From NCBI RefSeq assembly GCF_030272615.1, contig NC_081405.1:471316008-471380007 (forward strand): a stretch of DNA of 64,000 nt, in the 5' to 3' direction. The stretch is from Cryptomeria japonica (taxonomy: Eukaryota; Streptophyta; Pinopsida; Cupressales; Cupressaceae). Shown piece after piece: positions 20,172 through 31,481 of the stretch; position 1 is the stretch's first letter; each line of letters opens with the position of its first letter. Both the position numbers and the translations under genes were made by a program. The notes under the pieces were generated by a model that was not told the DNA's origin, did not search any database, and saw nothing but the letters and a program-made list of their open reading frames with translations.

Positions 20172-22702
20172 ATTTTAAGATTTGGAAGGAAAAAAGCAGT
20201 TTTGAGAAACTACTTTCTCTATTTCGGTTTCACACTCTTTCTTTAGAAACTGGTCCTCGCCATGCAGGTATTCCTGCCATAAATCACGACCCGCTGCCCG
20301 TTCCTTGCGAACGTATTCCTCGAATTTGATACACAACTGGAAGAGTAGACTGAATGGAGGCATGGGAGGGTGGCGAATTTTGTACTGCATGCCCTCGAGA
20401 TACTGATCCACGTGCTTTAAACCGTCCTTCCAGCTGGAGCGATTACGCTCGAAGCATAATATGTCTGAATGGAACTGACCAACAAAACTCAAGTCCCCAG
20501 CGGAATAGGAAACCTTATCTGCCCCCAACCTCTCTTCCCAGTCTGGCCGGATTACACTGTCGGACAGGTCATTTATCCATCCTGAAACCATTGATCGGAG
20601 GATGTTCTTACCTAGTTCTTGCATGTTCCCCAGAATTACCTCACATGCATCACTTTCTTTGTCAATAATTTCCTTGGCGTCGTTCTTCATGGTGATGGTC
20701 TAGTACCATTCTTTGAGAACGTTGATGCTATGAGGATCTAGGATGTCAGACAACGTGGGAATTTGCGCATGTGTCCAAAAAAAAGATCTCTCATGAGGGG
20801 AAGGGTAGAGGCTGCCACTTCGTGCATGTGAAGGGATTCCCTCTTTACCTCCAACAGCTTGACTAGAGTGAGCTCTCGATGGAGGGCCATTTCTTTCACC
20901 TTCTTAAGGATCTGTTCTCCCCTTTTCTTGATGTCTTGCATCCACTCCTTAACGGCCTTTGCGGTATCCCGAATTCTTTCAAATTCAGTCGTGGTCCTTT
21001 GTGCCAATGTCGTTGGGGGAATATGGGATTCGGAGGGATTGTGTAATGGCCGTAGGAGCTGATTGATGTATCTCTCGGCCTGCTCAGCACGGGCCTGATA
21101 CATATCCTTTTCCGCTATGATCTCTTCGAGCTGCTTGAGTATGTTATGTACTGAATCTTTAAATTCCTCCTTTTCTTGTTCTTTGGTAGCTCGTCCAATG
21201 GGGACAGTTGTGATGCTATAATCTGCCAGTGTTATCTGATCTACTGGCATGTCTACAGGCAGGGTGGCAATATGAAGAGTGTGGTTCCTTTGCTCGTCCT
21301 TGGTCACTCTAGAATATGCCCTCGGCTTCTTCTTTCCTTTGGCTTTTGCTTGATCCATACGCGAGAAGATGTCCTCTAGATCGATGGGTGCTTTGGTGGC
21401 GGCCCTGTGCTGAGCTCTGGCAATCAGCCATTCTTGAGGTACTGCCTGGGTTGATGATAGGGTTAAGTCAGCATTCTGTTCTCCTACACTCTCAACCGAC
21501 TACCACAAATTCGCAGCTGCCCTGCCACCGAAGGAGTGAAAGAGGTGTGAAGCTCTTTGCTTGCAGCTGAATTCTCCCCTATTTCGCTGAACAATTGCCC
21601 GACATCTTCATGCGAAGGTTGCTCTTCATTCTTCTCGGGCTCATGAGTTTCATCTATCTTTTGTTCTCCCTCGACGGTGGAGTCATCCTTGGCCGAATTG
21701 AGGAGTAGCAACTCGTGGCGGCTCTGTTGGGTAGGTTCATGCATTTTGATCCCCTGGGTGGATGGGATTTCTCCTTTTATTTGGTTACCCAGCTCGGCCA
21801 ACCCGAGGGGTCCTAGCTCAGTATCCAATACATCAGGCGCAGGAGGATCATTGGCCTCAAATGCATCGATGTCGCTCTGGGAGGGCGGAGCAGGTACGCA
21901 ATCCAATTCTATAACATCGTCGGATGAACTGGGATCTTTTGAGGATGAAGTGACCTCCGGCCTCTTTATCGGAATCTTCTCCCTTCTTGTTCTTTTGGAC
22001 GTCCGAGTTCCTCTGCAAGCCTTAGCCTTCTTTCTTTTCTCCGATTTCTTAGTTCTTTCCCCGGGTGCACTAGACGTTCCTTCGTCTTCTGAAGACTAAG
22101 AATCGAGACCGCCCATTAAATGGTAAGTGAATTGGACTCCCTCATGAACTAGCCTCTCGATCTGCTGATGTAACCACTGATCTGTGTACCTTGTTGGGGC
22201 TACCATAACTGCTTCGAAATCCGTGATTGGGTCCTGGGACCAATCAACACCTGGCAAGAGATGCCATACTGCTTCAAATTCTCGGACCTGGAGGCAATTT
22301 CCTGAGTCTATGAGCTGATCTGAGACCCGACGGTATTCAAAGAGTCGCATCTGCTACACACTCAACCTAGAATATTCCCCTCACCTGACCTCGTAGTCAT
22401 CAGAGCAATTCTTCCAATAGTCCTCAACTGACTCCTTTGCTCTGTATCTTCAACCATAGGCTCTTTTCGCTAGATTATCATGATCAAAGTATTTTCTTGG
22501 GAAATGGTCCTATAGGCCATAAGAGGCCCACTTTGCAAGGGACTCCTTTGCTAGGGTAGGGGTCCTCAAATGGACATCATGGCTGCCTATGATCATAGGA
22601 AATGCGAATCCAGCCTGCTTGCTTTCTCGAAGTAAGACGCCGGCGGGGCGTGACTGCCTTGCCACCTCCATAAGGATTACTTTGTCAATTGGATACCGTG
22701 GA
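20172..22702 (-). pseudogene. LTR-encoded protein C/E, second half, decayed
   Basis: The minus-strand sequence continues the ORF whose first half is at 43,332-44,450. It resumes at LPRYPIDK and ends FFPSKS, closely matching protein B. Damage includes in-frame stops near 22,510 and 22,360 (Gln to TAG), 22,455 (Arg to TGA) and 20,700 (Trp to TAG). Frame changes are near 21,490 and 20,780; the latter lies by an eight-A run. Readable pieces are 22,096-22,350, 21,484-21,906, 20,738-21,358 and 20,175-20,690. The four stops can all be explained by C-to-T type changes. Confidence 0.85.
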
Positions 22703-22707
22703 AGTCG
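22703..22707. repeat. target-site duplication AGTCG, left of element B
   Basis: Exact partner at 43,327-43,331. Removing 22,708-43,331 rejoins the C/E reading frame at the LPRYP motif. Confidence 0.92.
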
Positions 22708-22953
22708 TGTTGTGCGTTGCACACGCTCCCTGTCGCCGACAGGGTCCCGCTTTCCTGTTTTGAGTTTTTTGATCGTTATCCCGAGGATCCAAGCAGAGTT
22801 TCTCGTGTCTCCTCGAGCGAGTTCGTGATCAGTCCATAAGCTGATCGGCGTTGGAATAATGAACCAATGAGTCCTCCTGACTGATCTGGCTTTCGGGCGT
22901 AAATGCCGAAAGCTTTGTTCCAAAATTTCAAGTTTAACATGATGCATCTCCTT

Positions 22954-23720
22954 TTCAGACCCCACGTCCAAACTTCGTCTAAAGTGAAGGTCTAGACATA
23001 ATGTAAACACTTTTCGGACCCCAGGTCCAAACTTGGCGAAAGTCAAGTGAAGGTTTAAGCCGAATGCGCTCCTTTTCGGACCCCCGGTCCGAACTTTGCG
23101 AAGTCAAGTTAAGCAAAAACATAGCGCGATTATCCCTTTCGGACCTTAAGCTCCGAACTTTGCGAAGGCAAAGTAAAGCAAAAACATAGCGCGATTATCC
23201 CTTTCGGACCCTAAGGTCCGAACTTTTACGAAGGTAAAAGTTTAAAACATGAAGGCAGGTTTAAACTGAGTGCAATCTCACATTTCGGACCCCAGGTCCG
23301 AACTTTCACGAAAGTGAAAGTTTAAATATAACGCATATCACTTTCGGACCCCCACGTCCGAACTTTCGAAGTGAAAGTTAAAACTTAACATGGCGAACAC
23401 ATTTCGGACCCCCACGTCCGAAATTTCGAAATCCAAATTAAAAAAAATAACGTTGTGCGATCCTTTTCGGACCTCAGGTCCGAACTTCGGCGAAAGTGGA
23501 AGTTTAAAACACAAATGCGCTCCTTTTCGGGCTAAAGCTCCGAGCTCCGAAAGTCAAGACAAGTCAAAACAACGCGATCATTTTCGGACTTTAGGTCCGA
23601 ACCAACACGGAGATGAGAGTTTAAACACAACGCGATCATTTTCGGACTTTAGGTCCGAACCAACACGGAGATGAGAGTTTAAACACAACGCGATCATTTT
23701 CGGACCCCAGGTCCGAACCT
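22954..23720 (+). repeat. array of 13 palindromes at about 60-bp spacing (5' LTR of B)
   Basis: Cores of the type TTCGGACC, a short loop, GGTCCGAA start at 22954, 23013, 23075, 23138, 23213, 23284, 23343, 23403, 23466, 23526, 23583, 23641 and 23699. Steps are 57-75 bp. Each core is followed by a second small pair, for example TTTCACGAAAGTGAAA. The same array is in the 3' LTR (30,580 to 37,530, split by D). Confidence 0.88.
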
Positions 23721-24276
23721 TCAGCGAAGGTGAAAGTTTAAAAACGAAGGCAAAGTTAAAAAAAAAACTAATGCGATCATTTCTTGAGCTCCGAGGAAAA
23801 ACGCAGAGGGCAAAGAAACACAAGGAAAAACGCGAAGCCAGTTTAAACGCAGAAGCACGAAGGAAAACACGGAGGTAGGAGTGAGGCACGTTGATGAAGT
23901 CCGAGTTTCGGACCATTTAAAAACGCCAAACACCCATCTTCGGACCCCTGAAGATTAGGTTGCGGAGCTCGCATTTCCAACCCCAGCTCCGAAGTCCGCA
24001 AAACTTTTTACCGCAAAACCCAGTCTTCAACGCAAAACGCAATTTTAAACCACGGAACCGAAGACCGAGTAAAGCCAGGTTAAATCCGCAGCCTTCAATT
24101 TTGTCAAAATTCAAAGTTAAAAGGAATGCAATTCAAAATTTGAAAGGGCTCTCAAATCCGAAAACAAGGAGGTAAGATGCCACATTATCCTCCCATCAAC
24201 CATTTAAAATTCAGATTGCTAGGCACAGAACTATGTGAAATTGATAAATCCTCTCTCATCCTCCAAACCGCGAAAA

Positions 24277-24285
24277 TTTAAATAG
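24277..24285 (+). promoter_or_regulatory. TATA box 1, 5' LTR of B
   Basis: TTTAAATAG lies about 90 bp before the splice donor. It is identical in the 3' LTR at 38,086-38,094. Confidence 0.5.
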
Positions 24286-24377
24286 GAGGGATAACCGTTG
24301 GGATTCAAATTTTGCAGGATCATCCGCTCGCCCCGCGCAACAAGGTCGGGCAATCACTCATCATTCGCTCCAATCAG

Positions 24378-24758
24378 GTAAGTACGCTTTATCGCGTATG
24401 GTCATTTAATAATATGCGAATCAAATAGGCAAATACGCAAAATTTGAAATTCTTGAAGTCTGCATCGCCGTTATTCGAACATCCGAAATTTAGGATTCAT
24501 CCTCAAGGTTTAGCCAGAAGCTGCATCTCTTTTCAAATTCAAACTTCTCATATTTTGCCTCTGTTGAAAATTAATCCAAAAGTTCGAAAATGAGATTGCA
24601 TAGTCATAAATCTTCAGGAATATGATGCTGTTAAAGTTAATCAAATTGTTAGCCAAAATGATATTTAAACTAATCCCGGTTTGTTGGAACACTTCTGTTA
24701 TTATCTAACCCGCATTATCGTTCTTGTATCACCTTGTAATCTGTGTCTGGCTGTGCAG
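24378..24758 (+). other. probable 5' UTR intron, 5' LTR of B
   Basis: Strong donor CAG then GTAAGTA and acceptor GGCTGTGCAG lie six bases before the ORF ATG. The copy in the 3' LTR keeps both sites. Confidence 0.6.
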
Positions 24759-24871
24759 GATAAATGCCTAAATCAGCGGCAGAATCATCAAAAACACCCG
24801 CTGCAGCAGAAACCTCCAAATCAGACATCCCGCGGAAAGTTGAAAGAATGAAGTATCAGTATCAGAGGGGA

Positions 24872-25968
24872 AGATCAGTGGTGAGGTGAGAGGACCAACA
24901 ACTCCCAGGGGTGCAACAGTGAATTATGCTGCACCACCTGAGTTCCAAAATGATCAACCTATGGAGGCTGGCTTTGGAGCACGTACACGGGAAAGGACTC
25001 AGGATATCTCAATTATGAACAATGATACCTTACCATCGGAGCCTACAATAAGCTTGTTCACCGAAAAGCTAGAACCCCCCCCTTTTCTATTAACTCTCTG
25101 AATCTTTGGTAAGAACTTACACAATTGCCTCATTGACTCGGGAGCTTCAGCAAATGTTATGCCCTTGTCAGTATGTAGTGCTTTAGGCCTGACCCCCACC
25201 AAGACTAACCGAAAGGTTACCCAGTTGGACAAATCCGAAGTAACTGTAGTGGGCGAGCTAAACAACATACACATGCAACTAACAGCTGACCCACGTATTC
25301 AGATGTACATTGATATTCAGGTGGTGGACATCCCGGGGGCCTATGGCATGCTACTCAGCCGAGATTGGACCCGCGTCCTGAACGGCTGGCTGCATTCTAG
25401 TTTCACCCATATGTGGCTACCATGGAGAGGGGTAGCAAATCAGATCCGGACTGAATCCGAACCTCGGCTCAAGCTGATGATTACGGAATATAATCAGGCT
25501 AATGAAACCCTATTCTTAGAATCAGACCTGGGCACATATAGGGCAGACGTCGGGTCAATGAACGAAGTCTTATTGGTACAATGCTCAAACCCAGTCCAAA
25601 ATTTCGGACAGATTGCAGAGAGTTATGATAAGGAGGCCCCATCGCCAGAAGAAGGTGAGTTATTCGGCAGCCTCAGGGAATTCTTTTGCAAATGTGAAGG
25701 ACCAGCGTCCCAGCTTAACTATCAAGATTCTATTGCGAATTTGCTCCTAACCAGTTGGTGCAGAGTTCACAATGCTGCCCATTCAGAAACAACTTGTTCA
25801 CTATGCAGGGCAGCGTTGAGTCAAGCATACAAGAGACATTCAGAGGTGCTACAAACTCATACTCTCAGGCCAGAAGTCACCACACCCCCTGAGCGGCAAA
25901 AGTATGAAATTACAGGTCCGGCAACCGCAGCAAGCAAGGTTACCAGCCCAGATCAGACTTGGACCTGA
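24872..25968 (+). pseudogene. element B: gag tail and aspartic protease
   Basis: The frame opens at the deletion junction with a short low-complexity part that may be the end of gag. It then reads, after a TGA near 25,099, as a retroviral-type protease: CLIDSGASANVMPL with the catalytic Asp-Ser-Gly near 25,132-25,143, and a distal MLLSRDW motif near 25,347-25,367. The frame ends in TGA at 25,966, directly before the RNase H domain. This is most likely a Trp codon turned to stop inside one polyprotein. Confidence 0.8.
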
Positions 25969-26345
25969 AGGTTCGATGGCTCTAAATCCAAGAGAGGGGC
26001 TGGAGCAGGGGTAGAACTGATAAGCCCCACTGGTGAAATCTATTTAGCTTCCTACAGGCTACAGTTTCACTGCACCAACAATATAGCAGAATACGAGTCT
26101 TTAATTCACGGTTTGCTGTTAGCCACTAAAAAGGGAGCCCAGATCCTGCATTGTTTCGGAGATTCCGAAGTAGTAGTCAGGCAAGTTCGAAGACAATACA
26201 CCTGCCATGACAAGAGACTCAGCCTTTACCGCAATCGCGTATGGGACATAATGGAAAGCTTTGATGCTTTTAACATCAAGACCATATTCAGGTCACAAAA
26301 CCAGGTCGCTGATTCGTTAGCCCAGGCCGCAAGCTCGCTTGAGCC
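25969..26345 (+). pseudogene. element B: archaeal-type RNase H domain placed before RT
   Basis: The sequence reads RFDGSKSKRGAGAGVELISP, then NNIAEYESLIHGL, CFGDSEVVVRQV and NQVADSLAQAASS. The four acidic positions (D in FDGS, E in AEYE, D in GDSE, D in VADS) fit the additional RNase H acquired by Tat-type plant Gypsy elements. Here it lies between protease and RT. In the Tat elements I know of, it lies after the Gypsy RNase H. Its 5' edge is interrupted by the TGA at 25,966. Confidence 0.82.
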
Positions 26346-27987
26346 ACTATCAATGCAAAGTTTGAAGAAATTTACAGTAGAGTTAGCCTCAGTTCCATCA
26401 GTCCCAAACAACGTTACTAATTTTCAGGTGTTCAATGATGACAAACACATCATCGACTTCATTACAAGCTCAGATGTATTTGCAACTCAGATTATAGATG
26501 AGGGAGAACCCCAAGAAGCCGAGATCGACATAGAGGGGGTCTTGAATCTTAGAACAAATACGATTCCCAAAGGTATGGTGCAGTTAGAACGAATTTTCGA
26601 CTGGGACCAGCTCAAATCTCGCAAAGAAGGCACTGCGGAAGGAGGCGCCTGTGATAAAATTAATATAGGCACGCAGGAAAGTCAAAAGAACGTACTGATT
26701 GGCAAAGTGTGCACGCCCCAAGAAAGAGACGGAATCCTCAAAAATATGAGGGAATTCCCAGATATCATCGCTTGGGGGTATGAGGATCTCAAAACCTATG
26801 ATACATCTGTGATAACTCATACCATACCCCTCAAGCCAGATTCAAAACCTTTCAGGCAGAAACAGCGTCCAGTGAATGCCCTCCTCGAACCATTAATATA
26901 TCAAGAGGTAAAGAAGTTGCTGGCTGCTCGCATCGTCTTTCCAGTACGACATTCTACCTGGGTCGCTAATCTAGTCCCAGTGAGAAAGAAGAGCGGGGAA
27001 ATCAGACTGTGTGTCGATTTCCGTAATCTAAACAGAGCATCAGAAAAGGATAACTACCCGCTGCCCTCCCTTGATGAAGTCCTGCAAACGGTCAACGGAT
27101 CCCAGATGATGTCTTTCCTGGATGGTTACTCTGGGTACAACCAAGTAATGGTCGAGTACGAGGACCGACTTAAGACTGCATTTACCACTAAGTGGGGGAT
27201 ATTCGCTTATCGGAGAATGCCCTTTGGTTTGATCAACGCAGGGGCTACATTTCAACGCGCCATGGACATTGCATTCAAAGACCTTGTAGGTCGCTGCATC
27301 ATCGTCTATATGGACGACTTGACCGTTTTCTCCAAACAAAGGACAGATCATGTGAATGACTTAAGAAAGGTTTTCCAGCGCTGTCGTCGATTCGGGATAT
27401 CTTTAAATCCAAGGAAATGTATGTTCGGAGTGACCGAAGGCAAGCTCCTCGGCCATGTTATCTCAGAAAAGGGCATAGCAATTGACCCTGATAGGATCAA
27501 GGCCATACTGCAAATTAATCTCCCTGCAAGTAAAAGGGAACTTAAGTCATATTTTGGAAAGATAAATTTTGTTAGAAAATTCATAACTGGGTTTGCCGAA
27601 ATAGTTCGCCCTCTCAACGATATGTTGAAAAGGGACGCCAAGATAGAATGGACCCCAGTAACCAAAAGGGCGTTCGAAGAGATCAAGCAAGCAATCATGC
27701 AAGCGCCGGTTCTGGTAAGCCCTGACTACCTAAGGCCGTTTTACATTTATTCCTTCGCCTCCGAGCACACCTGTGCAGCAATCTTAACTCAGCGAAAGGA
27801 GGAAAAGGGTGAGCACCCGATAGCGTTCATGAGTACTCCGTTGAAGGAGGCTGAACTAAGATACCCAAACATTGAAAAGCAGGCCTATGCGCTAGTCAAA
27901 GCCATCAGGAAGTTTCGGCATTATATACTTAGGAGTAAGATATATGCCATAGTACCAGATGTCGCAGTGAAGACATTATTGATGTAG
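26346..27987 (+). pseudogene. element B: reverse transcriptase and degenerate Gypsy RNase H
   Basis: The RT core runs from about 26,830 to 27,450 with LCVDFRNLN, FLDGYSGYNQV, RMPFGLINAGATFQ and the catalytic YMDD at 27,307-27,318. The Gypsy RNase H follows (about 27,730-27,987). It keeps the Glu in NIEKQAYALVKAI and the Asp in VPDVAVKTLL, but the first catalytic Asp is Phe (YSFASE where YTDAS is usual). The frame stops with TAG at 27,985. A further stop follows near 28,076. The domains and order identify a Ty3/Gypsy element. Confidence 0.9.
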
Positions 27988-28080
27988 AATGAGCTAGGTG
28001 AAAGGAGAGGCAAATGGGTGACCATCATTCAGGAATATGACATTGAAATCCAGCCTATGAAGCTAGTACGAGGTTAGGCC

Positions 28081-29412
28081 TTGACACAAACCCTCGCGTC
28101 TGAATGCTCAGGAATCGTGCATCAACAGTATCTGATTGAACAGGTCTCTCCAGACAGGTGGTATGATGACATAATTTTCTACCACCTTAATCAGAAATGC
28201 CCATCGCACCTCCACCCAGTGCAGAAAAGGGCACTAAGGATGAAGAGCAGCCGTTTCATGCTGCAAGGTGCCGTCTTATACCGCAGAAATCATGAGGGCA
28301 TTTACCTGAGGTGCGTAAATGAGGACGAAGCACGCCAGATTATAGGCCAGTTCCATACCAAGTTCGGAACCGGCCACGGATCAGGCCTAGCAACGGCTCA
28401 CCAAATCCTCAGGGCAGGCTATTATTGGCCTGCCTTATTCCGAGACACCCACTAACATGTAAAGAAATGTCATGTGTGCCAAGTATCCGCAGCAAGGGAG
28501 CGAACCCCAGCTATGCCACTCCGGCCAGTCATAGAGGTAAAACCATTCGGCCAATGGGCGCTCGACTTCATAGGTACGATCAACCCACCCTCCTCTGCGC
28601 AACACAGGTACATTCTAACCGCTTCTGATTATTGCACAAGGTGGTCTGAAGCTCAATCATTGAAACAATGCAATGCTGATACTGTTATTAAATTTTTAGA
28701 GGAGAATATTATTACACGTTTTGGCTGTCCTCACGCTCTAGTCTGTGATAATGGTTCTGCTTTCACGTCATTAAAATTTTCAAATTGGGCCTTCAATTAC
28801 GGGATCACTCTAAAATTTTCATCTAATTACTATCCCCAAGGTAATGGTTTAGCGGAATCCACAAACAAAAACCTCCTGAGTGTGATTAAAAGACTCCTAG
28901 ACAAGAATCCGAGAGATTGGCACACCCAACTCCGATTTGCCCTTTGGGCAGACCATACCAAATGCAAGGCCGCCATTGGAACTTCTCCATACCACTTAGT
29001 ATATGGTCTTGACCCCATCTTCTCGATACAATTGAGAATACCAACTTTGCAGTTCATGAGCGAATACCTAGGAATCAATAACACTGTGGAAGCCAGGTTG
29101 TCCCAGCTGTTATACTTAGATGAAAAAAGAGACGACGCTATAAATAATTTTGCCAAACACCAAGAAGTAGTCAAGCGTTGGTTCGATAGACGGGCAAAAG
29201 TAAAGGCCTTTCGCATTTCCGATCTTGTCCTTTGTTGGGACAAAGCTCATGAAAGAAAGGGAGAGCACGACAAGTTTGATAATCTGTGGCTCGGTCCTTT
29301 TCAAATTTCAGAAATTTTGGGAGAGAATGCATTCCGACTCAGGACCCTAACAGGCGAGGACGTTCCCTTGCCCGTGAATGGTCAATTCCTCAAGCATTAT
29401 TTCCAGCCATAG
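28081..29412 (+). pseudogene. element B: integrase
   Basis: The zinc-binding HHCC region runs from about 28,350 to 28,490, ending KKCHVC; it contains a TAA at 28,453. The catalytic core has Asp in LDFIG (28,564), Asp in CDNGS (28,747) and Glu in AESTNK (28,855). The C-terminal part ends LPVNGQFLKHYFQP at 29,412, typical of plant Gypsy integrases. No chromodomain is seen. Several stops across pol mean element B cannot make a full polyprotein from this copy. Confidence 0.9.
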
Positions 29413-30334
29413 GCTTCCCCAAGCCTTTTTCATTGTGAATAGTGGCTCCGTTTTCCTTTCTTGTCTTAGCTTAGTTTCCTGTTTTCCTGCTCCGTTTTGG
29501 GACCCCTGTCATTTTCTTGAAGGAGGCCTTCGCCATGTACAAACGCTGGTGCGACGCCAGATTGCTGTTACCATCTGTTTTTGGAATCCAAGCTCAGGGA
29601 GACTTTTGATTAATGGAGCACCCCATGATACGTCCGGTTAGATTTAGATGACCTTTCTCTACAAAATCTTGTCCTAGTCAAAACTTATCCCTGATATCGT
29701 GATTACTGCACAAATACACATAAAAATTGCATACAATCAGTTGCTAATCAAAGGGACGCTATATCGATGAAAGGTCCGTGGCTATGCTTCAGCGACCACT
29801 GTTACGCTCAATCCTGCGTAGGCTTCACTGCCTACTATGCCAAAAAAAAAAAAAGAGAAAAAAGAAGAGAGGAAAAGAAAATTGATCAAGCGCTCTGAAA
29901 TCAAGCGTTAAGCATAAAATTGGCAAAAGGGAATGCAAGCATCTCTACCGGTATAAAAAGAAAAAGGGGTAAAACCTTCTTGCCGGAAACAGAGCAATCT
30001 CTGTGAGCTAACAGGCGATAACTCCGCCGGGGCTATAGATGCTTGCTGGCAGCGGGGCTCTATCCAGGTTGCTTTTGGAGCATTAGCCCGTTGGACATCT
30101 CGACACAGTGAAACATTGATGCCACAACTTTTTCTAGGCTGGAATGAACTCCATCTGCACACACTAGTTGATCCGATCTGCGTGTGGTTCGATTTGACTA
30201 TTCACACTATCTTGTTTTGAAAGACTCTTCTCCTTCTCTCCTCTCAATCGTGGTGGTTAACCAGAGATTCTAGGTTCGATCCGAACTTGCGTTCCCGAAA
30301 TGACTGGGAGCATTTCTCCAGCAGAGTCGCCATT
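29413..30334 (+). other. 3' non-coding region of element B internal part
   Basis: No coding region is seen. A 40-base purine run lies at 29,842-29,881. The bases right before the 3' LTR are not a polypurine tract. They read CTCCAGCAGAGTCGCCATT, which on the minus strand resembles a plant Gypsy primer-binding site (TGGCGACTCTGCTGG). Confidence 0.6.
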
Positions 30335-30337
30335 TGT

Positions 30338-30371
30338 TGTGCGTTGCACACGCTCCCTGTCGCCGACAGGG
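30338..30371 (+). repeat. paired terminal hairpins, 3' LTR of B
   Basis: TGTGC (30,338-30,342) pairs with GCACA (30,346-30,350). CCCTGTCG (30,355-30,362) pairs with CGACAGGG (30,364-30,371). The positions correspond to the stems at 500-536 in LTR A, with different paired bases. Confidence 0.7.
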
Positions 30372-30677
30372 TCCCCCTTTCCTGTTTTGAGTTTTTTGAT
30401 CGTTATCCCGAGGATCCAAGCAGAGTTTCTCGTGTCTCCTCGAGTGAGTTCGTGACCAGTCCATAAGCTGATCGGCGTTGGAATAATGAACCAATGAGTC
30501 CTCCTGACTGATCTGGCTTTCGGGCGTAAATGCCGAAAGCTTTGTTCCAAAATTTCAAGTTTAACATGATGCATCTCCTTTTCGGACCCCACGTCCAAAC
30601 TTCGTCTAAAGTGAAGGTCTAGACATAATGTAAACACTTTTCGGACCCCAGGTCCGAACTTGGCGAAAGTCAAGTGA

Positions 30678-30682
30678 AGGTT
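30678..30682. repeat. target-site duplication AGGTT, left of D
   Basis: Exact partner at 36,860-36,864. Confidence 0.92.
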
Positions 30683-31170
30683 TGTTGGTAAACGGATTTG
30701 TTGCTTTAAGAAACTTTCTTGAAAAACTCTGTTTTGCCCTGTAATTAGCAACAAAGCGTTCACAACAGTTGAAGAATCACAAACACAAAAGAATGGTAAT
30801 TCTTCTCTGCGTTTGAGAGGGGCAGCTCCCTCGTATAATGGGGGTATTTGGATTTTTCAAAAATCTAAAGAACGAACAATAAAGAAGGATTGAACGCCAT
30901 ATAAGGTATGAATCTAGATTAAAATAAATTCCATATAATCAAGTTTGAGATACCACAACTTGAAATAAACTTCTTCACATTCAATGTTAAAGGGAAAAGC
31001 ATTAGGTAATCATCGATCAAACATAAGAACATTGATAATAACCCATGAGAATAAGTTGAACACACATCCAAATTGATCTCTATTGCTTAATTGCTTGAAT
31101 AATACTATCCAAGTCTCTTATACAAAGCTTGTGAAAAAGTGGAATCCCCTTTCATTGAATAATAATGAGG

Positions 31171-31178
31171 TATATATA
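31171..31178 (-). promoter_or_regulatory. TATA box 2 of LTR D
   Basis: TATATATA on the minus strand lies downstream of the ORF and about 490 bp before the LTR end. Confidence 0.45.
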
Positions 31179-31481
31179 GGAGAAGTGGTAACCACCTGAG
31201 GTAACTACCCAAACTACCTTTACAACTACTTTATAACTTCCTCAACTACTTGAAATAACTTCCTCAATTTTGGGAGAAATAACTACTTAGAATAACTACC
31301 CAAAATGAGAACTTAGGATAACTACCTCATATGAAAAGAGCCAAGATTATCCTTTATTACAATACAGAAATAGAGATGAGAGAAAAGGAAACTCGATCAT
31401 GAGAGTTATTTACAAGAAAGACAAAAACATGATGCGAGTAACACAACAAAAATAAAGGCTATACAAAATGCAACTCTGCAC

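Larger units (their letters stand above)
19067..22707 (-). mobile_element. E/C element, 5' LTR, distal piece
   Basis: This is the 3' part of a minus-strand LTR of about 7.2 kb. The other piece is 43,332-46,862. The two were one LTR before element B inserted at 22,707/43,332 with the duplication AGTCG. It ends GTCAACA before a primer-binding site. It contains a TATA box (TATTTAAG on the minus strand, 19,927-19,934) placed like TATA box 2 of LTR B. Confidence 0.85.
22708..24871 (+). mobile_element. 5' LTR of element B, truncated
   Basis: Matches the first 2.16 kb of the 3' LTR (30,335 onward, skipping D). It includes the palindrome array, TATA box, leader intron and the first codons of the LTR ORF (MPKSAAESSK at 24,764). 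The match stops after CAGAGGGGA at 24,871, and a pol-type frame begins. Confidence 0.88.

Noticed and set aside
23390-24175. Several open frames of 60-112 codons repeated at 37,199-37,984
   Set aside because: They are translations of the palindrome array and leader of LTR B. They are identical in both LTRs because the DNA is, and they have no consistent coding pattern.
30260-30334. Possible tRNA gene fragment (GGTTCGATCC followed by a CCA end) before the 3' LTR of B
   Set aside because: No cloverleaf can be drawn. The CCA-ending stretch is better explained as an inverted primer-binding-like site.
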